DNA of 64,000 bases, taken from Nocardia anocheti (GTDB taxonomy: Bacteria; Actinomycetota; Actinomycetes; Mycobacteriales; Mycobacteriaceae). Under the pieces are notes generated by a model, which did no database searches, was not told the DNA's origin, and saw only the letters and a list, made by a program, of their open reading frames with translations. The position numbers were made by a program, and so were the translations under genes. Shown piece by piece: positions 8,146 to 16,458 of this stretch. Each line of letters starts with the position of its first letter. Position 1 is the first letter of the stretch. The stretch lies in NCBI RefSeq assembly GCF_029675105.1, contig NZ_JAQQFV010000011.1, positions 124,001 to 188,000 on the forward strand, read 5' to 3'.

Positions 8146-9506
8146 GACGCGCGTGCTCCTTCGGCGACGGGATGGTGGGGATGACGCAGACCCAGGTGGT
8201 CGCGCAGGGTGGTTCCGGAGTAGGCGGTGCGGAAACTGCCACGGTCCTGCAGTTCGGGCACCACCGTGTCGACGAATTCGTCGAGGCCGGTGGGGGTCAG
8301 GTGGGGGACGAGGATGAACCCGTCGGCGGCGTCGGACTGCACGTAGCGGTCGATCTGCGCCGCGACCTGGGCGGCGGTGCCGATGAACTGCTGACGCGCG
8401 GTGACCTCGATGATGAGCTCGCGGATGCTGAGCTTGTCGGCCTCGGCCTGCTCCCGCCACGCCTTCGCCACGGCGAGCGGATCTTTGGCGTGCCGGACCC
8501 GGCCCCGGGTGATCTCGGTCGCGGTGTCGGGCTCGATCTCGGGCAGCGGGCCGTCGGGGTCGTAGCCGGACAGGTCACGGCCCCAGACCTGTTCGAGGAA
8601 GGCGATCGCGGTCTGCGGGCTCACCTGCTGGTAGCGGATGGCGCGGGCGCGTTCGTGTGCGTCGGCCTCGGAGTCACCGAGCACGAAGGTGGCGGCGGGG
8701 AAGACCAGCAGTTCGTCGTGCGCGCGACCGTATTTCGCGAGCCTGCCCTTGATGTCGGCGTAGAACTTCTGGCCCGCCTCGAGGGTGCCGTGCACGGTGA
8801 AGATGGCGTCGGCGGTGCGGGCGCCGAACTCGCGGCCCTCATCGGAATCGCCCGCCTGCAACAGCACCGGGTGTCCCTGCGGGCTCGGCGGCACCACGAA
8901 CGGCGCCTCGATGTCGAAATGCGTGGTGTGCACGGCGGTGGTGGGGATCTCGCGCGCGAACACGCCCCGCTCCCGGTCGACCACCAGCGAATCGGCGGGC
9001 CAGCTGTCCCACAGCGCCCGCGTCGCCGCGACCACCTCGCCCGCGCGCCGGTAGCGCTCACCGTGCTCGAGATAGCCGCCGCGCCGGAAGTTCTCGCCGG
9101 TGAACGCGTCGGAGGAGGTGACCACGTTCCAGGCCGCGCGGCCGCCGGAGAGGTGGTCGAGCGCGGCGAACTGCTTGGCCAGCTCGAACGGCTCGTTGTA
9201 GGTGCTGTTGATGGTGCCCGCCAGCCCGAGCCGTTCGGTCACCGCGGCGACCGCGTTGAGCACGGTCAGCGTGTCCGGCCTGCCGACCACGTCCAGATCG
9301 TGGATACGACCGCGGTGCTCGCGCAGCCGCAGGCCCTCGGCGAGGAAGAAGAAGTCGAACAGCCCGCGCTCGGCGGTGCGCGCCAGATGCTCGAAGGAGG
9401 CGAAGTCGACCTGCGACTGCGACGCCGGGTCGGCCCAGACGGTGGTGTTGTTGACGCCGGGGAAATGCGCGGCCAGGTGAACTTGCTTGCGGGGTCGGGC
9501 GGTCAC
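8142..9506 (-). CDS. NtaA/SnaA/DszA-family FMN-dependent monooxygenase
   Basis: A 454-residue enzyme of the luciferase superfamily branch that contains nitrilotriacetate, dimethyl sulfide and dibenzothiophene sulfone monooxygenases. Visible hallmarks are FFFLAEGLRLREH near residue 55, the long GRAAWNVVTSSDAFTG segment near residue 125, and QAGDSDEGREFGARTADAIF near residue 215. All belong to the FMN and substrate pocket of this branch. Length matches the family (430-460). The GTG start overlaps the preceding monooxygenase stop by 4 bp, and its own stop overlaps the DUF1684 ATG. Reduced FMN must come from a separate reductase. In this operon it probably cleaves a C-S bond; the actual substrate is unknown. 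Confidence 0.85.
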   Translation of the reverse strand: MTARPRKQVHLAAHFPGVNNTTVWADPASQSQVDFASFEHLARTAERGLFDFFFLAEGLRLREHRGRIHDLDVVGRPDTLTVLNAVAAVTERLGLAGTINSTYNEPFELAKQFAALDHLSGGRAAWNVVTSSDAFTGENFRRGGYLEHGERYRRAGEVVAATRALWDSWPADSLVVDRERGVFAREIPTTAVHTTHFDIEAPFVVPPSPQGHPVLLQAGDSDEGREFGARTADAIFTVHGTLEAGQKFYADIKGRLAKYGRAHDELLVFPAATFVLGDSEADAHERARAIRYQQVSPQTAIAFLEQVWGRDLSGYDPDGPLPEIEPDTATEITRGRVRHAKDPLAVAKAWREQAEADKLSIRELIIEVTARQQFIGTAAQVAAQIDRYVQSDAADGFILVPHLTPTGLDEFVDTVVPELQDRGSFRTAYSGTTLRDHLGLRHPHHPVAEGARAS

Positions 9507-10879
9507 AGGGCTGCTCCCGTCGGGGTGGCGTAGCGGTTGGCGGGTCGGGGGAGACCGAGGCGCTCGCGGAACGTGGGCGGTGCGGTGCCCGCGTCCACCG
9601 GTGTCGCGGGAGATCCCGCGCCCTCCGATGCGGGCAGCGGGGCGCTGGTGGACGGCGTCGCGGGTGTGGGCTCGTCGGCCGGTGCACGGTCCGCGACGGC
9701 CGGGGCGGACAGTGCGGTGAGGGTGGCTGGCACGGCCAGTGGACGCAGGACGACACCGTCCACCACGTCGGCCAACTCGGCGAGCAGCGCGAAGAGGTCA
9801 GCGACCGTGCCGACCAGTCGCAGCGCGCCGTCACCCGACCCGGACCCGCCGGTGCGGGCAGCCACGGTCGTGCTCGGCGCCTCGGCAGCGGATGTGGTCT
9901 CGATACCGCCTGTCGGAGCGTCGGCCAGGTGCTGGTCGTCGTGGTCGCTCGGCCGGTTGTCGAGTTCGGTCGACGCGTCGGTCGCGGTGGGGAGGTGGAG
10001 GTCGAGCCAGGTGTCGAGTTCGGCGACCTCGGCGGCGGCGGTCTCGGTCGAATCGGCCAGGTGGACCGGCAGATCGAGCAGTACGCGCACCGCGTCCGGG
10101 TCACGGCCCGCCTCGGTGAGGGCGGTGCGTAGGGCGAGGCGGTGGGCGGCGGCGGTGGAGGTGTCGGGGGCGCTGATCCGGATCAGGTCGGCGCGGTGGA
10201 CGGCCAGTTCGGTCGAGGGCGCGTCCTCGGCGCGGACCGTGACGATCGACTGGCCCTGCGGGGAGCGCGGGGTGATGGCCGGGCCCTTCACGGCGAAGTT
10301 GTCGCCGGTGAAATCGATGTAGTGCAGGCGGTCGCGGTCGATGAAGCGGCCGGTGGACACGTCGCGGATCTCGGCGTCGTCCTCCCAGCTGTCCCACAGC
10401 CGCGCCACCACCTCGACCGCCTCGTCGGCCTCGTGCCACAGCGACGCCGTGTCCTGGACGTCCTTGCGGCCGAACGCCTTCGCCTCGATGGGATCGGGGG
10501 AGACGGTCACCTCCCAGCCCGCGCGGCCCGCGCTCGCGAAGTCCAGGGCCGCGATCGCCTTGGACACGTGGAACGGTTCGGTGTGGGTCACCGGGACCTG
10601 CGGGATCAGACCGATGCGCCGGGTGAGCGGGGCGGTGCGCGCGGCGATGGCGACGGCGTCGAGCCGCCCTCGGGTCACCCCGGCGCCGCCCTCCTGCACG
10701 GCGAAGGAGTCCGGCAGGAAGACCGCGTCGACGCCGAGCCGTTCGGCCTCGGTCACCAGCGTGGTCCAGTAGTTCGCGGTGAACAGGTCCTCGGCCCGGG
10801 AGTCGGCGCGTCGCCAGGACGCGGGATGCGTGCCGGTGCCCGCGAGTTCGAGACCGAGGAACCAGGTGGGCCCGCTCAT
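9503..10879 (-). CDS. LLM class flavin-dependent oxidoreductase with low-complexity C-terminal insertions
   Basis: A 458-residue luciferase-like monooxygenase. The first 290 residues are a conventional fold: VDAVFLPDSFAVQ near residue 50, then RRIGLIPQVPVTHTEPFHVS and a GRAGWEVTVSP flavin-contact segment near residue 118. Unusually, residues about 298-350 and 394-436 are Ala, Thr, Pro, Ser and Asp rich and look disordered. Between them is a short ordered stretch, VGTVADLFALLAELADVVDGVVLRPLA, that resembles the family's final strand and helix. The tail RLGLPRPANRYA resembles the end of related monooxygenases. The ATG overlaps the ABC ATPase stop (ATGA). The insertions could be linkers; frameshift is not needed to explain them because the frame is continuous and the G+C pattern is normal. 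Confidence 0.82.
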   Translation of the reverse strand: MSGPTWFLGLELAGTGTHPASWRRADSRAEDLFTANYWTTLVTEAERLGVDAVFLPDSFAVQEGGAGVTRGRLDAVAIAARTAPLTRRIGLIPQVPVTHTEPFHVSKAIAALDFASAGRAGWEVTVSPDPIEAKAFGRKDVQDTASLWHEADEAVEVVARLWDSWEDDAEIRDVSTGRFIDRDRLHYIDFTGDNFAVKGPAITPRSPQGQSIVTVRAEDAPSTELAVHRADLIRISAPDTSTAAAHRLALRTALTEAGRDPDAVRVLLDLPVHLADSTETAAAEVAELDTWLDLHLPTATDASTELDNRPSDHDDQHLADAPTGGIETTSAAEAPSTTVAARTGGSGSGDGALRLVGTVADLFALLAELADVVDGVVLRPLAVPATLTALSAPAVADRAPADEPTPATPSTSAPLPASEGAGSPATPVDAGTAPPTFRERLGLPRPANRYATPTGAAL

Positions 10880-12534
10880 CGGAGGTCGTCCTTTCCGTCG
10901 ACGCCGATCCGGATGCCCGGATCGGGGATCGCCGCGAGCAGCTCGCGGGTGTAGGGATGCTGTGGATCGGTGAACAGGTCGGCGGTGGGTCCGGTCTCGA
11001 CGATCCGGCCGTGCCGCATGACCGCCACCCGGTCGCTGATCTGGCGCACCACCGCCAGGTCGTGCGAGATGAACAGGTAGCCCAGCGACAGTTCGGTCTG
11101 CAGCGCGTCGAGCAGGTCCAGGATCTGGGCCTGCACCGAGGCGTCGAGCGCCGAGACCGGCTCGTCGAGCACCAGCAGATCGGGTCGCAGCGCCAGCGCG
11201 CGGGCGATGGCGACCCGCTGACGCTGCCCGCCGGACAGTTCCGCGGGCCTGCGCTCGGCGAAATCGGCGGGCAGCGCGACCTGTTCGAGCAGTTCGCGCA
11301 CCCGCGCGGGCCGGTCGGCGACGCCGTAGGCGCGCAGCGGTTCGGCGACGATCTCCCCGACCCGCCAGCGCGGGTCCAGCGAGGAGTACGGGTTCTGGTA
11401 CACCACCTGGAATCGTCGGCGCAGCGCCCGCAGCCTGCCCCGGCGCGCACCGGTGAGGTCGTGGCCGTCGAAGGTCACCGTGCCGCGATCGGGTTCGGTG
11501 AGCCGCACCGCGATCCGCGCCGTGGTCGACTTGCCCGACCCGGATTCGCCCACCAGGGCCAGGGTCTCGCCCCGGTCGAGGGAGAACGCGACATCGTCGA
11601 CGGCGGTGATCCCCCCGGCGTGGAAGCGCTTGCGCAGGTCCCGGACCGACAGCAACGGCGTCTGCGCGCGCGGACGCGGCGGCCGGAAACCGGTGGGGGC
11701 CAGCGCGGGCGAGGCGGCCAGCAGCCGCTGGGTGTAGGGGTGCGCGGGCCGCGCGAGCACCTGCGCGGTGGGGCCGGACTCCACCACCTCGCCCTGTTCG
11801 AGCACCACGATCCGGTCCGCGCGTTCGGCGGCGACGGCCAGATCGTGGGTGATCAGCAGCACGGCGGTCCCGCGCGCGGCGATCCGCTCGGCCAGCCGGT
11901 CGAGCACCTGCCGGGCCACCGTCGCGTCGAGCGCGCTGGTGGGTTCGTCGGCGACGATCAGCTCCGGCCCGCAGGCCAAGGCGATGGCGATGAGCACGCG
12001 CTGTCGCTGCCCGCCGGACAGCTCGTGCGGATACTGTTTCGCCCGCACCGAGGGCCGGTCCAGCCCCACTTCCTCGAGCAGCGCGAGCGCGCGCACGGCC
12101 GCGCCGCGACGGTCGGCCAGCCGGTGCACCCGCAGCGCCTCGGCCACCTGATCGCCGATCCGCCGGACCGGATTGAGCGACAGGCCCGGGTCCTGCGGGA
12201 CGAAACCCACCCGGGCGCCGCGCAACCGGCGCAGCGACTTCTCGTCGGCCGGGTCGACCTGCTCGCCCCCGAGTTCGATCCGCCCGTCGGCGATCCGCGC
12301 CGCCTCGCCGAGCAGACCGATCACCGCCTGCGCCAACGTCGACTTGCCCGAACCGGACTCACCGACCAGCGCGACGACCTCTCCGCGCGCCACCTCGATC
12401 GAGGCCCCGCGCAACGCGGGCACCACCCGGGCACCCGAGCGGTAGTCCACGCGCAGATCCGTCACCCGCAGCACGGGCCGATCCGGCGCCGGGGCCCGCG
12501 GCGAGGCCGCCGCGGCCACTGCCGTGTCGCTCAT
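10876..12534 (-). CDS. Dual ABC transporter ATPase (DppD-DppF fusion type)
   Basis: A 552-residue protein with two complete ABC ATPase domains in tandem, giving the energising subunit for a DppBC-type importer. Domain 1 (about residues 20-270) has Walker A GESGSGKSTLA, signature LSGGQRQRVLIA and Walker B ELIVADEPTSALD. Domain 2 (about 300-545) has GESGSGKSTTAR, LSGGQRQRVAIA and LLVLDEPVSALD. Both signatures and both Walker motifs are intact, so the fused protein probably forms the whole nucleotide-binding pair. The ATG at 12534 overlaps the permease stop by 4 bp. Further in-frame sequence upstream lies inside the permease gene and is not part of this protein. The family imports peptides, nickel and other small solutes. 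Here the riboswitch and monooxygenases point to a sulfur compound. Confidence 0.92.
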   Translation of the reverse strand: MSDTAVAAAASPRAPAPDRPVLRVTDLRVDYRSGARVVPALRGASIEVARGEVVALVGESGSGKSTLAQAVIGLLGEAARIADGRIELGGEQVDPADEKSLRRLRGARVGFVPQDPGLSLNPVRRIGDQVAEALRVHRLADRRGAAVRALALLEEVGLDRPSVRAKQYPHELSGGQRQRVLIAIALACGPELIVADEPTSALDATVARQVLDRLAERIAARGTAVLLITHDLAVAAERADRIVVLEQGEVVESGPTAQVLARPAHPYTQRLLAASPALAPTGFRPPRPRAQTPLLSVRDLRKRFHAGGITAVDDVAFSLDRGETLALVGESGSGKSTTARIAVRLTEPDRGTVTFDGHDLTGARRGRLRALRRRFQVVYQNPYSSLDPRWRVGEIVAEPLRAYGVADRPARVRELLEQVALPADFAERRPAELSGGQRQRVAIARALALRPDLLVLDEPVSALDASVQAQILDLLDALQTELSLGYLFISHDLAVVRQISDRVAVMRHGRIVETGPTADLFTDPQHPYTRELLAAIPDPGIRIGVDGKDDLR

Positions 12535-13424
12535 CGGTTCCCGTTCCTTCCCGCGGCGCGGCCCAAGCGCTGGGCCGAGAGCACGACGGCGATGATCACC
12601 AGACCGGGCAGCGTGGTGAGCCACCACGCCGAGGCCAGGAAGTTGCGGCCCTCCGAGATCAGCGAACCCCATTCGGGCGTGGGCGGTTTGGTGCCGTAAC
12701 CCAGGAAGCTGAGCGAGGAGACCGCCAGCACCGCCATGCCGAACTCGACCGCGGCCAGCGCGAGCACCGGCTGGACCGAGTTGGGCAGTACGTGCCGCGT
12801 CAGCACGGCGTACCAGCGCACCCCCGAGGCGTGCGCGGCCTCCACATAGGGCGCGTGCCGCACCCGCAGCACCTCCGAACGCAGGACCCGGGCGAAGTTG
12901 GCGATCAGCGCGACACCGACGGCGATGGCCACATTGCGGGTGCCGAAGCCGAGCGCGGTCACCAGGGCCAGCGACAGCAGCAGCGCGGGAATCGACAGCA
13001 GCACGTCGACCACCCGCATGATCACGGTGTCGACGATCCCGCCCGCCGCGCCCGCCAGCAGCCCCAGCAGCGAGCCCGCCACCAGCGCGATCGCCACGGC
13101 CGAGAGGGTGGCGGTGAGGGAGAGCCCGGCGCCGTGCACCATCCGGGTGTAGAGGTCGCGACCGAGGTTGTCGGTGCCGAACCAGTGCGCCGCGCTGGGC
13201 GCCTGGAACTTCTCGGCGGGCACGCCGGTCAGCGGATCGCCGGAGGCGAACACCGAGGGTGCCAGCGCCCAGCCGACCGCGACGGCGAGCACCGCGAGCG
13301 AGGCGAGCAGTCCCAGTCGCGCGCGGACCCAGCGGGCGGCCTCGGCCACGCGGTGGGTGTCGACGGTGGTCGCGGTGGTGGTGCGGTCGGCCACCGGGGA
13401 CCGGCGGATCAGGAGGTCAACCAT
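12531..13424 (-). CDS. ABC transporter permease (DppC-like)
   Basis: A 297-residue inner-membrane permease of the binding-protein-dependent oligopeptide type. After a short cytoplasmic tail comes one N-terminal helix (LLASLAVLAVAVGWALAP, near residue 45). A periplasmic stretch with NLGRDLYTRMVHG follows, the standard DppC motif. Further helices include VDVLLSIPALLLSLALV. The EAA coupling loop is EAAHASGVRWYAVLTRHVLP (near residue 180). The ATG at 13424 has AGGGAGCC as ribosome site, 35 bp after the DppB stop. The gene ends by overlapping the ATPase ATG. It is the second half of the membrane channel together with the upstream permease. Confidence 0.9.
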   Translation of the reverse strand: MVDLLIRRSPVADRTTTATTVDTHRVAEAARWVRARLGLLASLAVLAVAVGWALAPSVFASGDPLTGVPAEKFQAPSAAHWFGTDNLGRDLYTRMVHGAGLSLTATLSAVAIALVAGSLLGLLAGAAGGIVDTVIMRVVDVLLSIPALLLSLALVTALGFGTRNVAIAVGVALIANFARVLRSEVLRVRHAPYVEAAHASGVRWYAVLTRHVLPNSVQPVLALAAVEFGMAVLAVSSLSFLGYGTKPPTPEWGSLISEGRNFLASAWWLTTLPGLVIIAVVLSAQRLGRAAGRNGNR

Positions 13425-13459
13425 GGTGGCTCCCTTCGGAATCGGCGGGGGACGGGGAG

Positions 13460-14497
13460 TCAGACACCGTGCACCACCCGCGGGGTCTCGGCGTCGTCCT
13501 CGGTGGTGGCTTTCGCCGCGCGGGTGCCGGTGGTGCCGGTGATGCGGGGATCGAGCAGCGGGTAGAGCAGGTCGACCAGCAGGTTCACCGCCACGAAGAT
13601 CAGCGCGGAGAACAGCACCACGCCCTGCACCACCGGGATGTCCTGGTTGAGCACCGAGGTCTGGGTCAGTCGACCGATGCCGGGCCGGGCGAACACCGAC
13701 TCCACCACCACCGAACCGGCCAGCATGGTGCCCACCAGCACCCCCGCGATGGTGAACGCGGGCACACTCGCCAGCCGGGCGACGTGCCGCCACTGCACCC
13801 ACCACCGCGAGGCGCCCTTGGCCAAGGCCACCTCGGTGAACGGCTGACGCCAGGTCTGCGCCAACCCGGCCGCGAGCACCTGCGCGATCACCGCCCCGAC
13901 CGGCAGTGCCAGGGTGAGCGCGGGCAGCAGCGTGCCGCGCACTCCTGTGCCGCCGAAGGCGGGGAACCAGTGCAGCCGGAAGGAGAACAGCTGCAACAGG
14001 ATCAGCCCGGTCCAGAAGGTCGGCACCGCCACACCCAGTGGCGGCAGCGCGGCCAGGGTGTTGCGCAGCCACGGGCGGCGCGTGTAGGTGGCCGCGAAGG
14101 CCAGCGCCGTGCCACCGACGACGGCGAACAGCAGCGCCAGCGTCGACAGCGCCAACGTCGAGGGCAGCGCGTCGGCCAGCGCCTCGGTCACCGGCTGCCC
14201 GGAGGCGATGGAGCGCCCCAGATCACCGGTGACGGCATGCCCCAGCGCCGTGCGGTACTGGTCCCACAGCGGCTGGTCCAGGCCGTAGCGGGCCTGCATC
14301 TCCGCGACCGCGGCCTGGTCGACCGGCGTGCCGCTGCTGATGTCGGCCGCCATCGACACCGGGTCCGAGGGCAGCAGGTACAGCACCACGAACGAGACCG
14401 TGAACGCCGCCCACAGCACCCAGAGCGCCTGCAACACCCGCGAACCGACGTATCTCGGCAGACCCGAGTGCCGCAGCGCCGCGACCACCCCGCTCAT
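13460..14497 (-). CDS. ABC transporter permease (DppB-like)
   Basis: A 345-residue polytopic permease. The first helix (VLQALWVLWAAFTVSFVVLYLLP, about residues 22-44) is followed by the long periplasmic domain characteristic of DppB, with YGLDQPLWDQY near residue 70. An EAA-like coupling loop, FTEVALAKGASRWWVQWRH, lies near residue 210, and DIPVVQGVVLFSALIFVAVNLLVDLLYPLLDPR at the end is the standard DppB terminus. The ATG is one base after the binding-protein stop, so it is translationally coupled. It pairs with the DppC-like permease to form the channel. Confidence 0.9.
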   Translation of the reverse strand: MSGVVAALRHSGLPRYVGSRVLQALWVLWAAFTVSFVVLYLLPSDPVSMAADISSGTPVDQAAVAEMQARYGLDQPLWDQYRTALGHAVTGDLGRSIASGQPVTEALADALPSTLALSTLALLFAVVGGTALAFAATYTRRPWLRNTLAALPPLGVAVPTFWTGLILLQLFSFRLHWFPAFGGTGVRGTLLPALTLALPVGAVIAQVLAAGLAQTWRQPFTEVALAKGASRWWVQWRHVARLASVPAFTIAGVLVGTMLAGSVVVESVFARPGIGRLTQTSVLNQDIPVVQGVVLFSALIFVAVNLLVDLLYPLLDPRITGTTGTRAAKATTEDDAETPRVVHGV

Positions 14498-14498
14498 C

Positions 14499-16118
14499 TC
14501 AGTGCCCGCTCAGCCAGGTGTCGAAGAACTGCAGCCGCGCCGAGGCCTCGAAGGTGAGGTCCTGGGTGTGCCCGGCCGCGCCGATCGCCTGGGACAGTTC
14601 GACGGTGGGCAGGATGAGCCCGTTGTCGAGCACCTCGCGCTGGGCCTGCTGGATCAGCGCGGCGCGCGCGGCGGTGTCGGTGGTGGCCAGCTGCTGGTCG
14701 AGCACCTGGTCCAGGGCCGGAATCGGGCCGCGCGCGTTCAGATTGCGGCCGACCAGGGCGTAGGAGGTGCGCAGGATGTCACCGTCGGCGCGGGTGGAGT
14801 TGCCGTAGACCGAGTCGTAGTCCTTGCCGTTCTGCCGCGCGATCGCCTCCGGCGTCGACACCAGATCCAGCTTCAGATCCACGCCCACCTGGCGCAGCTG
14901 CTGCTGCACCAGCTCGAGCACGGCCTGGTTGCCCGCGAACACCTGGCTGAAGGTGATCGCGAAGCTCAGCCGCTCACCGTTCTTGGCGCGGATACCGTCG
15001 GCGCCGGGCACCCAACCCGCCTGGTCGAGCAGCGATTTCGCCTTCGCGGGGTCGTAGGCCAGCCGCGCGGACTGGTCGAGGTAGGCCGGGGTCGCCGAGG
15101 CCAGCGACGAGGTGGCGGGCTTGAACTGTGGGCCCAGAACGGTGTCGACGAGCTGCTGGCGGTCGAGCGCGGGCAGTAGCGCCTGGCGCACCGCCGGGTC
15201 GCGCAGCGGACCGCGGGTCACGTTGAACTGCAGCCCGAACGGGGTGCCCGGGTTGGAGGTGGACAGAATCCGGCCGCCGGTCGCCTCGATCTGCGGGGCG
15301 TCCTGGGGCAGCGCGTCGCTGATGGCGTCGAGCTGGCCGGAGGACAGGCTGCCGGTGCGCACGCCCGACTCCGGCACCACGGTGAACTCGATGCGGTCCA
15401 GGTAGGCCTCGCCCTTGTGCCCGAACACCGCCGAGCCCCAGTTGTATCCGACGCGCTTGGCCAGCGTCGCCGAGATGTCCTGCTTGTATTCGGCGTAGGT
15501 GAACGGACCGCTGCCGATGTTGTCGCCCGCGCACCGCGCGTCGGCGGACTTGGCATTGGTGGAGGCGGCAAGGATGCCCAGCTGCGGCGTGGAGGACGCC
15601 TGCAGGAACTGCGCGTTGGGCTGGCTGAACTCGACCCGGGCGGTGAGCTTGTCCACGGCGGTGGTGCCCACGTAGTTGGCCAGGTAGCTCACGCCCAGCG
15701 GCGCCTCGACGCCGCCGAGCCGGATGATCGCGTCGAAGGTGTCGCGCACCGAGTCGGCGGTCAGCGCAGTGCCGTCGCTGAAGGTGACACCGTCGACCAG
15801 GTGGAAGGTGAACACCTTGGCATCGGGGCTGACTTCCCAGCGCTGCGCCAGCCACGGGGTGATCTCCCCGGTGGCGGGGTTCTGGTCGGTCAGCGAGTCG
15901 ACCACCTGACGGGCCACGTAGATGGTCTGGTTGGTGCCCGACTGGGCGGGATCCGAGCAGGTCGGCGCGCCGGACAGGCCGTAGCGCAGCGTGCCGCCGG
16001 GGCGCGGCGGGCCCGCGTCACCGCCGGACCCCGCGGTGTTCTCGCCGCACGCCACCAGGGTGGTGACGGCGGCGAGCGCTCCGGCGAGAGCGGCGATGCG
16101 ATGGCGAGGACGGATCAC
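14499..16118 (-). CDS. ABC transporter substrate-binding lipoprotein (SBP family 5)
   Basis: A 539-residue extracytoplasmic solute-binding protein of the oligopeptide/nickel family. The GTG start gives a signal peptide with the lipobox LVAC at about residue 24, so it is anchored by a lipidated Cys outside the membrane. GGAG lies 8 bases upstream of the GTG. Family landmarks are the N-terminal GGTLRYGLSGAP, AQRWEVSPDAKVFTFHL near residue 95, and GVTFSDGTALTADSVRDTFD, the conserved SBP_bac_5 signature. It is the first gene of the operon and follows an S-box riboswitch by about 40 bases. Ligand class cannot be told from sequence; regulation argues for a sulfur-containing compound. Frames extending further upstream run through the riboswitch and are not coding. 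Confidence 0.9.
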   Translation of the reverse strand: MIRPRHRIAALAGALAAVTTLVACGENTAGSGGDAGPPRPGGTLRYGLSGAPTCSDPAQSGTNQTIYVARQVVDSLTDQNPATGEITPWLAQRWEVSPDAKVFTFHLVDGVTFSDGTALTADSVRDTFDAIIRLGGVEAPLGVSYLANYVGTTAVDKLTARVEFSQPNAQFLQASSTPQLGILAASTNAKSADARCAGDNIGSGPFTYAEYKQDISATLAKRVGYNWGSAVFGHKGEAYLDRIEFTVVPESGVRTGSLSSGQLDAISDALPQDAPQIEATGGRILSTSNPGTPFGLQFNVTRGPLRDPAVRQALLPALDRQQLVDTVLGPQFKPATSSLASATPAYLDQSARLAYDPAKAKSLLDQAGWVPGADGIRAKNGERLSFAITFSQVFAGNQAVLELVQQQLRQVGVDLKLDLVSTPEAIARQNGKDYDSVYGNSTRADGDILRTSYALVGRNLNARGPIPALDQVLDQQLATTDTAARAALIQQAQREVLDNGLILPTVELSQAIGAAGHTQDLTFEASARLQFFDTWLSGH

Positions 16119-16155
16119 AGGTGACTCCAGGGAATGCGTGGCATGAGCTAGACCT

Positions 16156-16243
16156 CCATCGGACCGGGCAGAAGCACCCACCCGTCGAACGGGTTGGTTG
16201 CTGCGACGTCGTCGAGCCAGGTCTCTCGGTCGCTCTGGATGGT
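16156..16243 (-). promoter_or_regulatory. S-box (SAM-I type) riboswitch upstream of the importer/monooxygenase operon
   Basis: Read on the minus strand, this leader carries the S-box core in order: CCATCcAGAG, then a GA-rich internal part CGAGAGAcctGGCTC, then gACGA, GCAACC, a small hairpin (CCCGT-tcg-ACGGG), GGTGCT, and a closing GATGG. CCATC (16242-16238) pairs with GATGG (16160-16156) to form P1. The domain ends about 38 bases before the binding-protein GTG. No U-tract terminator follows, so control may be translational or by another route. High S-adenosylmethionine should switch the operon off. The rest of the 340-base gap (16119-16458) holds only the leader spacer and the divergent promoter of the secreted-protein gene. 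Confidence 0.85.
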
Positions 16244-16458
16244 TGCGCTCCGACGGCGCGGAGCTGAACCAGCATGTGGCACAGACCGGATGGTTCACAA
16301 CGGTAGAAATCACCGTGAGCCCAGCGATTGGGCGCGCGGTCCGGGGCAGGCATACTGACGCGGCATCAGGGGGAGGGGAGGGTCGTGTCCCTGGGCCGGA
16401 TCAGCGCGTTCCCGGAGTAGCGTCGGATCTCCGAGTGCCGACGATGAGGAGTTGCGCC

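Noticed and set aside
16018..16353. Possible leader peptide upstream of the substrate-binding protein
   Set aside because: Cysteine codons are present by chance; the RNA motifs of an S-box explain the region better, and no run of adjacent Cys codons is seen.
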